A DNA stretch of 64,000 nucleotides from Acinetobacter sp. SFB (GTDB lineage Bacteria > Pseudomonadota > Gammaproteobacteria > Pseudomonadales > Moraxellaceae). How positions within the stretch are numbered: position 1 is the stretch's first letter; each line of letters opens with the position of its first letter. The notes below the pieces were generated by a model. The model made no database searches and was not told the DNA's origin. It saw only the letters and a program-made list of their open reading frames with translations. The position numbers were made by a program, and so were the translations under genes. The stretch is taken from the NCBI RefSeq assembly GCF_001647545.1, contig NZ_LSZH01000002.1, forward strand, positions 1 through 64,000, given 5' to 3'. Below are positions 20,069 to 29,405 of this stretch, one piece after another.

Positions 20069-20539
20069 TTAAAGTTTAGCAGCCAGCTGAGTAAGCATGG
20101 CATTGTGAGCTTCCGCATCAACTTGCTGGTTCAGAATTTTTTCTGCACCAGTAACTGCCAAGGCAGCAACTTGTTGACGTAATTCTTCGCGTGCAGTATT
20201 GATTTCAGTATCAACAGTTTCTTTCGCCTGTTGACGGATACGCTCACCTTCAGCAGATGCTTGGGTACGCGCTTCTTCGATCAATTGTGCACCACGACGG
20301 TTCGCTTGTTCGATCAATTGAGCCGCTTGTGCTTTTGCTACATCTAATTCAGCTTTCACTTGAGCTTGCGCATCGGCAAGGTCAGCTTTTGCTTTTTCAG
20401 CAGCATTTAGCCCATCAGCGATACGACGCTGACGTTCACTAATCGCATTGATTAGTGGTGGCCATACAAACTTCATGCAGAATGCGACAAACATCGCAAA
20501 CGCAATTGCTTGGCCAATCAATGTGAGGTTGATATTCAT
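20069..20539 (-). CDS. atpF: ATP synthase Fo subunit b
   Basis: Peripheral stalk of the Fo sector. 156 residues: one N-terminal membrane helix (about 5-28, [22 protein letters not shown]) and then a long charged, Ala-rich coiled coil (about 35-150, [20 protein letters not shown]). Normal length. Between atpE and atpH. Confidence 0.98.
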   Translation of the reverse strand: MNINLTLIGQAIAFAMFVAFCMKFVWPPLINAISERQRRIADGLNAAEKAKADLADAQAQVKAELDVAKAQAAQLIEQANRRGAQLIEEARTQASAEGERIRQQAKETVDTEINTAREELRQQVAALAVTGAEKILNQQVDAEAHNAMLTQLAAKL

Positions 20540-20577
20540 AGCTATTCCTCAATAGTTTAATTTAGGAATTAAGCTGA

Positions 20578-20847
<270 letters not shown>

Positions 20848-20905
20848 TTACCCAATTAAATTAAAAATTGTACCCAACCATCTTATGATAGTTAGGCAAT
20901 TACCA

Positions 20906-21784
<879 letters not shown>

Positions 21785-21886
21785 TCACACCTGGTCAATG
21801 TCAAATACTAAATAGAGTGAACGAACATCGCGTGCTGCCTGATATCTCGTCCATCTCCTAAAAAACTTTTCAATTTTTTGTTGTGC

Positions 21887-22285
21887 TTAAACCCGTTTTT
21901 GTAGACGTGACGCTAAAAAAGGAGCGACCCACGACATGGCTTGAACGAGGATAAAACCACAAAACAACGCTCCCGCTGACAACGGTTTAACGTTACTTAA
22001 AATTAAAATGAAACCAACGATCACAATTGCAAACTTGCCCATCAGGCCTCTATACATGTTCGAAAGAACCTGCTTTGAAGCTCGTGCACCTGCGGCTCGA
22101 AATGATTGCCAAGAAAAATAACAACTTGCAAGCCAGCACACCAACGCACCAAGCGCAGCGCTGTAAGCTGCAGTTGAGTCTTTCAGGACCCACCCTATCA
22201 AGGCTGAAACAGGAATCATACATGTTTGTAAGATGACCAAAGCTTTCGCTAATCGTCGATCAATCATGCGACTAGTTCGGCTCAT
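21887..22285 (-). CDS. atpI: ATP synthase protein I
   Basis: Small membrane protein at the head of the atp operon, thought to help assembly of the c ring. 132 residues with four hydrophobic segments (for example SALIGWVLKDSTAAYSAALG and FAIVIVGFILILSNVKPLSA) and a basic N-terminus (RTSRMIDRRLAKAL). Position and topology identify it more than sequence. It is preceded by a promoter with near-consensus boxes. Confidence 0.9.
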   Translation of the reverse strand: MSRTSRMIDRRLAKALVILQTCMIPVSALIGWVLKDSTAAYSAALGALVCWLASCYFSWQSFRAAGARASKQVLSNMYRGLMGKFAIVIVGFILILSNVKPLSAGALFCGFILVQAMSWVAPFLASRLQKRV

Positions 22286-22348
22286 TATTTATTCACTCAC
22301 AGCAATCATGCTTGACAAGTTTAGCTGATGATCGTTTTAATCGCAGGC

Positions 22349-22377
22349 ATTATAGAGTTACACCCCTGAACATGCAA
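22349..22377 (-). promoter_or_regulatory. Sigma-70 promoter of the ATP synthase operon
   Basis: On the minus strand TTGCAT (22377-22372) and a perfect TATAAT (22354-22349) are 17 bases apart. The start of transcription would fall near 22342, giving a leader of about 57 bases before atpI. Confidence 0.75.
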
Positions 22378-22455
22378 TCTTTTCCCGACCTAAGTCTTGT
22401 TTTTTTCAACGATTAAGTTGCTTTGTTACTAATCAATAGTTGTTTATTTTTTGTA

Positions 22456-23295
22456 TTACTTTCGTGCATTTAGCACGCAGTTATGGGTTTGCTCGGCAAG
22501 TTTCTTCCACGCCACCACAAAATCCCCTGCCCCGCGCATACTTTCATCTACGGCCTGAAAGGTAATCGGATTTAATTTTTGGTACTGGTTTTTACTGGCA
22601 TGCCCTTCTGCCAACAGACACATATTGCGACTTGGACGACTATCATTTAAGTATTTAATTTGCGCCATAGTCGGTGCAACATGCGGATCATCGGTTAATG
22701 CACCGGCAAATTTCACATTTAAGGCACGTTCTAAATATTGATAAGCATCGTGATACGACCAGTAGGTCTTTGCAGGTGAACTCGTATTATATTGTTGTGT
22801 AGCCTGAAACATCTCTTGTGCAAAGCGCTTGGCGTTCGCCCAATAGACGTCTTTATATTCAGGTAATTGTTGTGAACGCAATGCAGCGATAAAGAAGCCA
22901 ATCCGTACTGCATTATTTGGATCAAGCCAAACATGAGTATCGACCGTATTATTTAAAGCGACCCCACGGGTATTGCGCTGCGGCAACGTTTGCACGATAC
23001 CTGAATCTAAAATTGAAATGGCTTTGGGATTATCCGACAACAGCTTATCAAGCGGTGCTTCATGTGCTTTGCCCAACCAGATCACCAATGATGCATCTAG
23101 AATGGCTTTGCGATGTGCAGGTGTAAGCGTGACATCGTGTCCGGTTTGATCTGCCAATAACAATACAGGCTTTTCAACCCCTTGCGTGATTTCTTCAGCA
23201 ATAAGATAAATTGGATGCGTAGAAACCACTAAACTCTGTGACCAGCTTAAGCTACTGAATAAAGCAAGCGCACAAAATGCAAAGAAACGGGACAT
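22456..23295 (-). CDS. znuA: Zinc ABC transporter substrate-binding protein
   Basis: Periplasmic zinc receptor delivering Zn2+ to ZnuBC. 279 residues with a signal peptide (about 1-19, FCALALFSSLSWS), then cluster A-I solute-binding features: STHPIYLIAEEI (His ligand), HDVTLTPAHRKAI, VDTHVWLDPNNA (His ligand) and a C-terminal SYHDAYQYLERA (His) with LTDDPHVAPT. The usual long His/Asp-rich loop is missing, so this is the short-loop form. It diverges from zur-znuCB with a Zur box between. Confidence 0.94.
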   Translation of the reverse strand: MSRFFAFCALALFSSLSWSQSLVVSTHPIYLIAEEITQGVEKPVLLLADQTGHDVTLTPAHRKAILDASLVIWLGKAHEAPLDKLLSDNPKAISILDSGIVQTLPQRNTRGVALNNTVDTHVWLDPNNAVRIGFFIAALRSQQLPEYKDVYWANAKRFAQEMFQATQQYNTSSPAKTYWSYHDAYQYLERALNVKFAGALTDDPHVAPTMAQIKYLNDSRPSRNMCLLAEGHASKNQYQKLNPITFQAVDESMRGAGDFVVAWKKLAEQTHNCVLNARK

Positions 23296-23323
23296 GAAAG
23301 AAGATCACCAAATATTCAACAGG

Positions 23324-23338
23324 TGTTATAATATAACA
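23324..23338. promoter_or_regulatory. Zur operator between znuA and zur-znuCB
   Basis: Perfect 7-1-7 palindrome TGTTATA-A-TATAACA, which equals the core of the gammaproteobacterial Zur consensus (TGTTATANTATAACA). It lies 28 bases upstream of the znuA start and about 100 bases from zur, so it can control both directions and give zur autoregulation. Confidence 0.9.
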
Positions 23339-23436
23339 ATTCGACAAAAATACCTACGTCTAATCGAAACCAGTATCGCTTCATGTTAAGATTTAGAGTT
23401 CGTTTGTTTTTATAAATTTCGCACTTGAGGTTAGCT

Positions 23437-23931
23437 ATGAGCTCATGTTCTCATGAACATCACAATGCATTACATGGCGTACATGACCATCATAATGTCG
23501 AAACACGTCTTGCTGAAGCGGAAAATCTCTGTGCAATCACTGGTGCGCGTTTAACCCCCTTACGCAAAGAAGTATTAGGACTGATTTTAAATGCTACAGG
23601 TCCCATGGGCGCATATGACTTACTGGCTAAAATCAAGAGCGATTCAGACCGCCCTGCTGCCCCACCGACGGTTTATCGTACTTTAGACTTTTTATTAGAA
23701 AAAGGTTTAATTCATCGGTTAACTTCTATTAATGCCTACATTCCTTGTTGTCATCCGCGTGAAGGACATCAGGCTGCATTTTTAATTTGTACCGATTGCA
23801 AAAATGTGACCGAAGCTTCTGCACAGGGTTTATTAACACAATTAGATGCGCTTTCAGCATCTGATCAATTTACTGCACATCACAGTATTATTGAAATTTC
23901 TGGGATATGTCAGCAGTGTCGCAACAAATAA
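23437..23931 (+). CDS. zur: Zinc uptake regulator Zur (Fur family)
   Basis: Zinc-responsive repressor of znu genes. 164 residues: a His-rich N-terminus (SCSHEHHNALHGVHDHHN), a winged helix (about 35-100, LTPLRKEVLGLILNA, PPTVYRTLDFLLEKGLIHRL) and a C-terminal metal/dimer domain with CCHPREGHQAAFLICTDCKN and CQQC. Upstream in-frame TTG 23425 is a possible start, but GAGGT lies directly ahead of ATG 23437. Its 3' end overlaps znuC by 25 bases, so translation is probably coupled. Confidence 0.94.
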   Translation: MSSCSHEHHNALHGVHDHHNVETRLAEAENLCAITGARLTPLRKEVLGLILNATGPMGAYDLLAKIKSDSDRPAAPPTVYRTLDFLLEKGLIHRLTSINAYIPCCHPREGHQAAFLICTDCKNVTEASAQGLLTQLDALSASDQFTAHHSIIEISGICQQCRNK

Positions 23932-24698
23932 TAACCGCCCTTCCACTGATTGCATTAGACAAAATCAGTGTACGTATCGATGAGCGTGACATTTTAAAGA
24001 ATGTCGATTTCGCCTTGCATGAGCGAGAAATTGTCACGCTGATTGGTCCGAATGGCGCAGGAAAATCGACCCTAATTAAAGTCCTTTTAGGGATTGTAAA
24101 AGCCAATGCAGGCAAAATTCATAGCAATAAAAAATTAAAATTTTCTTATGTGCCGCAAAAGTTTAATCCCTCGCACAGCCTGCCTTTGCGTGTAAAAGAC
24201 TTATTGGCTTTAGAAAAATGTGATGCCGATAGAAAAGCAGAAATTATTTACGATACCGGTATTACTAAATTACAAGATGCTAAAGTTCAGCAACTTTCAG
24301 GTGGTGAACGGCAACGTGTCTTGCTGGCACGTGCTTTACTGCGCCAACCCGATGTTCTGGTTCTGGATGAGCCGATGCAAGGCTTAGACATTCAATCTGA
24401 AGCTGAACTGTACGAATATGTTAGAAGCTTGCCGATCAAATATGGCTGTGCCGTATTAATGGTATCGCACGACCTGCAATGGGTGATGCAAGGTACGCAC
24501 CGCGTGGTGTGTTTGAATAAGCACATTTGCTGCAGCGGTTTACCTGAAAATGTACAGAAGCATCCAGAGTATCAAGCCATTTTCGGTACCAATCGCGCTT
24601 TCTATCAGCATCATCATGATCATTGCGCGCATGGTGACAGTGCAACTCCGTGCCAGCATGACCCACGCCCTCATATTCACCCAGAACCGGAAGCTTAA
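23907..24698 (+). CDS. znuC: Zinc ABC transporter ATP-binding protein
   Basis: ATPase of the ZnuABC importer. 263 residues: Walker A GPNGAGKST (about 48-56), Q-loop region (SYVPQKFNPSHSLP), signature LSGGERQRVLLARALL (about 132-147), Walker B VLVLDEPMQGLD and MVSHDLQWVM with the switch His. The C-terminal tail (about 230-263, YQHHHDHCAHGD and PCQHDPRPHIHPEPEA) is rich in His and Cys, as in other ZnuC. The start overlaps zur. Confidence 0.96.
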   Translation: MSAVSQQIITALPLIALDKISVRIDERDILKNVDFALHEREIVTLIGPNGAGKSTLIKVLLGIVKANAGKIHSNKKLKFSYVPQKFNPSHSLPLRVKDLLALEKCDADRKAEIIYDTGITKLQDAKVQQLSGGERQRVLLARALLRQPDVLVLDEPMQGLDIQSEAELYEYVRSLPIKYGCAVLMVSHDLQWVMQGTHRVVCLNKHICCSGLPENVQKHPEYQAIFGTNRAFYQHHHDHCAHGDSATPCQHDPRPHIHPEPEA

Positions 24699-24701
24699 GC
24701 C

Positions 24702-25502
24702 ATGATGGAATGGTTACAACTATTGTTACCTGCATGGACCATGGGAACATTACTGGTGTTTCTGACTGCGCCACTGGGTTGTTTAATGTTATGGCGACGG
24801 ATGTCGTTTTTTGCCGACACCATGGCACATGGCACTTTACTGGGTGTTGCTATTGCCGGTGCCTTAAGTCTGCCACTGTGGTTAGGCGTGACCTTTTTGG
24901 CATTTTTATTGGTCGGTGTTTTATGGGTGCTGCATGACCCTCGTCTGCCCAATGATGCTTTGCTGGCGCTCTGTTCAGCCACCCTGCTCTGTTCAGGATT
25001 AATGTTTATTCAGCATATTCCAAGCTTAAGACCGGAACTGCTCAGCTATTTGTTTGGTGATCTGCTACAAATTTCCTGGTCAGATCTACCGATGTTTGCT
25101 TTTGTCATTCTTGCTGCACTGGCTGTGCTATATAAAAACTGGCAAGCGCAAATTCAAATGGCAATTGATCCTGATATGGCCGTCAGTGAAGGTGTGAATG
25201 CCAAATGGCAACGTCTGGTGTTTATGTTGTTATTGGCACTCTTTACCGTATTGGCTTTACGTGCGGTAGGTTCATTATTGATGGGTGCTTTACTGGTGAT
25301 TCCGGCATTAACTGCACGCTTACTGGCACATTCTCCGAAACAGATGGTGATTTGGGCTTTTGTGATTGCTCAAATTGGAATAACCGTTGGTCTATGGTCT
25401 AGTGCAGGTTTAGATACCTCCACCGGCTTAACCATTGTGCTGACCATGGCGATTTTATTTGCACTGATTTTTGCAGTGCAAAAAGTGAAGAAGATGGCTT
25501 AG
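24702..25502 (+). CDS. znuB: Zinc ABC transporter permease
   Basis: Inner-membrane channel of ZnuABC. 266 residues, about eight hydrophobic segments, ABC-3 family landmarks PLGCLMLWRRMSFFADTMAHGTLLG (cited as PLGCLMLWRRMSFF and DTMAHGTLLG) and LRAVGSLLMGALLVIPALTARLLA (LRAVGSLLMGALLVIPA). It begins three bases after the znuC stop; an adjacent second ATG at 24705 is an equally possible start. Confidence 0.95.
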   Translation: MMEWLQLLLPAWTMGTLLVFLTAPLGCLMLWRRMSFFADTMAHGTLLGVAIAGALSLPLWLGVTFLAFLLVGVLWVLHDPRLPNDALLALCSATLLCSGLMFIQHIPSLRPELLSYLFGDLLQISWSDLPMFAFVILAALAVLYKNWQAQIQMAIDPDMAVSEGVNAKWQRLVFMLLLALFTVLALRAVGSLLMGALLVIPALTARLLAHSPKQMVIWAFVIAQIGITVGLWSSAGLDTSTGLTIVLTMAILFALIFAVQKVKKMA

Positions 25503-25562
25503 TCTTTCCTTTATATGCATTATTTTTAAGATGCTTTTTATTTTCCAACAAACTCTGCCTAA

Positions 25563-25584
25563 CCCTCTCCTTTTCAGGAGAGGG
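25563..25584. repeat. Short inverted repeat, REP-like hairpin
   Basis: CCCTCTCC, six-base loop, GGAGAGGG between the convergent znuB and LysE genes. There is no T-run on either side, so it is not a standard terminator; such GC-rich hairpins are often repeated around the genomes of this genus, which I cannot test here. Confidence 0.45.
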
Positions 25585-25593
25585 AAAAAGTCT

Positions 25594-26217
25594 TTACTGA
25601 TGACTGATCAAACTCAGTAATCCGGCTGCACAGCTGAATAATATCGCAAAAGTACGGTTCATATACTTTTGCTGTTTTGGCGATTTCAGTAACCGTAAAA
25701 CTTTAGCTGCCAGTCCGGTATAGCCCGCCATGACAATCAAATCAATTGTAATCATGGTTATCGCCATAATCAGATATTGGATCCATTGCGGTTTGGACAA
25801 ATCCAAAAACTGCGGCAACACTGCAAGTAAAAATACAATGGCTTTGGGATTACTCAGATTAACCAAGAAACCATGCAAGACCAATTTAGCAATTGATTTA
25901 TCCGGTTGTTCCTGTTGAATCTCAATCGACTGGGGCGCTGCGTTCCATTGCAAATATGCCAGATACAATAAATACAGCACGCCAAACCATTTCACCACTA
26001 GAAAAGCCCAAGGCGTAGTTGCAAACAGCACCCCTACCCCAGCAGCTACAATACCAATTTGCAGCAACAAGGCAACTTGCAGACCTAAAGCATTCCAATA
26101 GCCGCGTCGAAAACCATAGTTTAAACCGCTCGACATTGAGGCAATTGCACCTGCGCCAGGAGAAATACTAATTACCCAACACGCCAGCATATACGCCAGC
26201 CAAACTTGGTAAGACAT
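25594..26217 (-). CDS. LysE/RhtB family amino-acid exporter
   Basis: Inner-membrane protein of 207 residues with about six hydrophobic segments. The N-terminal block WVISISPGAGAIASMSSGLNYGFRRGYWNALGLQ (parts: SISPGAGAIASMSSGLNYG and RGYWNALG) and NLSNPKAIVFLLAVLPQF mark the LysE/RhtB superfamily. The substrate could be homoserine, threonine or another amino acid and cannot be told. Convergent with znuB and divergent from the peroxidase gene. A second LysE-family gene lies at 49863-50453. Confidence 0.9.
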   Translation of the reverse strand: MSYQVWLAYMLACWVISISPGAGAIASMSSGLNYGFRRGYWNALGLQVALLLQIGIVAAGVGVLFATTPWAFLVVKWFGVLYLLYLAYLQWNAAPQSIEIQQEQPDKSIAKLVLHGFLVNLSNPKAIVFLLAVLPQFLDLSKPQWIQYLIMAITMITIDLIVMAGYTGLAAKVLRLLKSPKQQKYMNRTFAILFSCAAGLLSLISHQ

Positions 26218-26379
26218 AAAATATAAGCAGATAAAAATTTGTGACTATTATAAGACTTTTCACGCTTATGAAACGTTAAAAATCAATAATCAAAATAAAA
26301 CTTTGGACTATTCACCTTGGCAGTGATAGGGCACAATAAAGCCAGCCACATATTTTGCAAAAATTGTTAGGAGCCCTGT

Positions 26380-27300
26380 ATGACTGCCCAATCTGTAATT
26401 TTACCGTTACCTTCAGATCATGCGCGGTTTATTGTTTTGCGTTTAAAAGACTTAACAATTGATGAGTTAAAAGAAAAACTTGAAGATTTATTTACGACAC
26501 GTGATCGTTTAATCACCCAGCATCCTAATGCACAAATTAAAACCGCTGTAGCGTTTGGTCCCGAACTTTGGGCAAAACTCTATAACCAGACACCTGCAGG
26601 TTTTAAACAGCTTGAGCCGATTCAAGGTTCATTTCAAATGCCTGTTTCTATTGCTGATATATTGATTCATGTGGCATCGCAACGCACAGACATCTGTTTT
26701 GCATTAAGCCAATCTTTCTTTGAAGGCATTCAGGATAAAGTTGAAGTACTGGATGAACGTGTATGTTTCCGTTATTTCGATGGGCGTGACATTACCGGTT
26801 TTATTGATGGAACTGAAAATCCACAATTCCCCGATGACCGTGCCGAAGTCGCTTTATTGGGTGAAGATGCGGGAATTTTTGCCGATGGTTCTTTTGTATT
26901 TGCACAGCGCTATACACATAATCTGGAAAAATGGAAACAGCTAAAAGTTGATGCGCAAGAAAATGTAATGGGGCGAAGCAAGTTAGAATCGATTGAAATG
27001 GACGATGAGGTTAAACCAAAGAATGCTCATATTGCGCGCGTAGTAATTGAGGATGAAAAAGGCGAAGAAATGGAAATTTTACGTCACTCTCTGCCATATG
27101 GTGAAGGTCGAGGTGACCAAGGTTTATTCTTTATTGCTTATACCAAGAACTTAGAAATTGTCGACCATATGTTGCAACACATGTTTGGTACAGCTGGTGA
27201 TGGTATTCATGACCGCCTGCTTCACTTTGTAACTCCAGTAGATGGTGCTTATTACTTTGCCCCAAGTGAGGAGTTGTTAGAGGAAGTGTTGGAAGGGTGA
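26380..27300 (+). CDS. Dyp-type heme peroxidase
   Basis: Heme peroxidase of the DyP family (YfeX/DypB-like), using H2O2 to oxidise varied substrates. 306 residues without a signal peptide, so cytosolic. GFIDGTENPQ (about 144-153, the distal Asp motif GxxDG), FVFAQRYTHNLEKW, NAHIARVVIE (a likely heme-ligand His, about 213) and ILRHSLPYGEG (distal Arg) are visible. No ferritin-like or encapsulin gene is next to it. An inverted repeat with a T-run at 27368-27424 (ACTAGAAGC / GCTTCTAGT) may end the transcript. Confidence 0.93.
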   Translation: MTAQSVILPLPSDHARFIVLRLKDLTIDELKEKLEDLFTTRDRLITQHPNAQIKTAVAFGPELWAKLYNQTPAGFKQLEPIQGSFQMPVSIADILIHVASQRTDICFALSQSFFEGIQDKVEVLDERVCFRYFDGRDITGFIDGTENPQFPDDRAEVALLGEDAGIFADGSFVFAQRYTHNLEKWKQLKVDAQENVMGRSKLESIEMDDEVKPKNAHIARVVIEDEKGEEMEILRHSLPYGEGRGDQGLFFIAYTKNLEIVDHMLQHMFGTAGDGIHDRLLHFVTPVDGAYYFAPSEELLEEVLEG

Positions 27301-27454
27301 AGTAAAATGTAGCTATTATTTGCATTAGCCTGAATCCCAGGAAAAAATTTAATGTTAAAGAAAGATAACTAGAAGCCATTTAGAAAGTTAATTTACACCT
27401 TAAAGCTTCTAGTACACTTTTTTTAATTTAATTTAATTTTATCAATTATTCAGA

Positions 27455-27853
27455 TTATTTATAATTTTCTAAAAATTTTATTCGTTTATGATTTTCTTGT
27501 GCATAACAATCAATTAAATAAATGGGTGCTTCTCTCCCCCCTTCTGCCTCTTTATATTCAGCTGTACATTTATTTTTTCGGTTTTTCAACCATACTCTTT
27601 GACTTATTAATAATTCTTTTTTCTTAACTTTATTCATTAATTTAATTTTGTCTTTATATTTTATATTTAAAAACTCATCTGACTCTAAATAATCCCTTGA
27701 GACACAATACATTAAGTCCTCTTGCATAGAGCTTCCTTCTTTACATTTCACTTTCAGAGCATCTTTGTATAAAAAATCTTCAGGAATAACTGCATGAGTA
27801 TTTAAAGAAACCAATAAAACTAAGCAAAATAAAAATTTATTTATAACAATCAC
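27455..27853 (-). CDS. Predicted T6SS immunity protein, LprI/DUF1311-like
   Basis: A 132-residue AT-rich gene. A signal peptide (about 1-21, NKFLFCLVLLVSLNTHA) sends it to the periplasm. The rest has Cys pairs (C37, C49, C95, C115 approx.) and WLKNRKNKCTAEYKEAEGG, resembling the lysozyme-inhibitor LprI N-terminal/DUF1311 fold. Start is GTG 27853 with AAGGA eight bases upstream, and it overlaps the end of the effector gene by 17 bases. Being behind a muramidase-like effector, it is inferred to be the cognate immunity protein. Not proven by sequence. Confidence 0.72.
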   Translation of the reverse strand: MIVINKFLFCLVLLVSLNTHAVIPEDFLYKDALKVKCKEGSSMQEDLMYCVSRDYLESDEFLNIKYKDKIKLMNKVKKKELLISQRVWLKNRKNKCTAEYKEAEGGREAPIYLIDCYAQENHKRIKFLENYK

Positions 27854-29405
27854 ATTTTAATCCTTTTTCAAAAATTTTTGCTTCATCTTCTCGTCTCGCT
27901 TGTAAACCTCTATTTTGTTTTGTTGTCCACAAACGTTTCATATTTCTTAAAGATATAGAAACATTACTTCCACTTTTTTTCAAATCATCCTGAATTTCTC
28001 TCATTTCTTTTCGTCTATTTCCTTTAAGACCTATATATCGATTATATACAAGCGATAAAATCGCACCTTGACAATGAGGATGATATTTTAAAATATCAGG
28101 GTAAATTTTTAATGTATCTTTTGCATATCTTTTCTTTACTATCATTACCATATCATAAGCTTTATTTTTACTTATCGTAATATCAGATAGGCTACTAACT
28201 AAGGCTTGTGCAGATACGCCTTTTTTCCCTTGAGCTTTTAATAAGCGTTGGATTTGATCTGGATTATAATATAAAGCTAAATCTTTTTTAATTTGTTCTA
28301 TACTCTGTTGTCCTAAATCATAACCATATCCTAATGTTACCCCACTTCTACCATCTCCCCCTTTACTCGGCACATAAGGTTTAAATTCATATTTTTCCCA
28401 TTTTAGAATTGATTCAAGAGATTCTTTGGAAATAATCATTGTTCCTAAAGATGTTTCAAAAGAATATGTTTGAATAATGCATTCAGAAGAGCACTTTTTA
28501 TGATTAATGCTTTTATTTATAACTGGTTCATCTTGTTGAGTAATTCCATTCGTTACATCCACGTCTAAATGCAACTTAACTGAACTTTCATTTATTATTT
28601 TTGGTAAATAGTTTATAGATTTTAATGGTGTACCATCAGGTTTATATACTGTTATCCTTAGCCACTTTCCAATATGACCACGAACTACAATTTTTCCATT
28701 TGAAGTAGTGATTATATTCTTTTCTCTACTCTCTAAAGCCAATATTTCAACGTTCGTTTTTTCTACAATATAGTTATTATCATTTCTATCTAGCAGAGTT
28801 ATTGTAAATAAACTTTTAAAATTATCATATGGTTCATCTAATTTAATAAGAATTGGCTGTTGTGACCCATTGCCGGAATTTACAGATTTTTTTAAAAGAA
28901 ATCTATCACTCGATGTAAGCACTAAAATTTCTATTTCTCTATTTGGAGAGGATTCTATTTCTACAATCCCATCTTTATTAGTAGAACGTTCAAAAGCTTT
29001 TTTACCTTTGGGTCTAGATTGAACAGGAAAATTAACCATAACTTTTCCTTTACTATCTATAACTTTAAAGAGAGTAATCACTATTCCATTTGCAGGCTGT
29101 TTTACCTTTCCCGTTTTATATTCCTCAATAGTTTTTGGCAATTGAACTTTTATCGGATTAAGTTCAGATGAAACTATCGATGAGCTGATCGTTTTAAAAA
29201 CTTTATAATCGCTAGTATTCGGTGGTTTAGCTAAAATCTCGATTGTCCTATTTGGAGATGCGTGAAAGATGAAAAATCCTTTTTTATCTGTATTTTGCTG
29301 ATTTTCTTTGGTTGATCCATGATAACGAGACTTTACATTTAAATTGATAATTCGACGTCCCGATTTATCATAGAATTTAGAGGTAATAGTGACTAAATTA
29401 CTCAT
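27837..29405 (-). CDS. T6SS effector: T4-lysozyme-like muramidase with repeats
   Basis: 522 residues. The first 285 are three tandem beta-sandwich-like repeats (about 3-90, 108-190, 199-285); repeats 1 and 2 share VKSRYHGSTKE/VQSRPKGKKAF and SPNRTIEIL/SPNREIEIL. The C-terminal domain (about 325-518) is T4-lysozyme/pesticin-like: LKWEKYEFKPYVP (candidate E337), D351, GVTLGYGYDLGQQ (T357), NRYIGLKGNRRKEM and ARREDEAKIFEKG. It probably cuts peptidoglycan in target cells. No signal peptide is present, as expected for cargo delivered by VgrG. The start codon overlaps the vgrG stop by one base (TAATG), so the pair is translationally coupled. Clearly AT-rich. Confidence 0.85.
   Translation of the reverse strand: MSNLVTITSKFYDKSGRRIINLNVKSRYHGSTKENQQNTDKKGFFIFHASPNRTIEILAKPPNTSDYKVFKTISSSIVSSELNPIKVQLPKTIEEYKTGKVKQPANGIVITLFKVIDSKGKVMVNFPVQSRPKGKKAFERSTNKDGIVEIESSPNREIEILVLTSSDRFLLKKSVNSGNGSQQPILIKLDEPYDNFKSLFTITLLDRNDNNYIVEKTNVEILALESREKNIITTSNGKIVVRGHIGKWLRITVYKPDGTPLKSINYLPKIINESSVKLHLDVDVTNGITQQDEPVINKSINHKKCSSECIIQTYSFETSLGTMIISKESLESILKWEKYEFKPYVPSKGGDGRSGVTLGYGYDLGQQSIEQIKKDLALYYNPDQIQRLLKAQGKKGVSAQALVSSLSDITISKNKAYDMVMIVKKRYAKDTLKIYPDILKYHPHCQGAILSLVYNRYIGLKGNRRKEMREIQDDLKKSGSNVSISLRNMKRLWTTKQNRGLQARREDEAKIFEKGLKCDCYK

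Noticed and set aside
25563..25584. Terminator between znuB and LysE genes
   Set aside because: The GC-rich stem has no T-run on either side, so it is listed only as a repeat-like hairpin.
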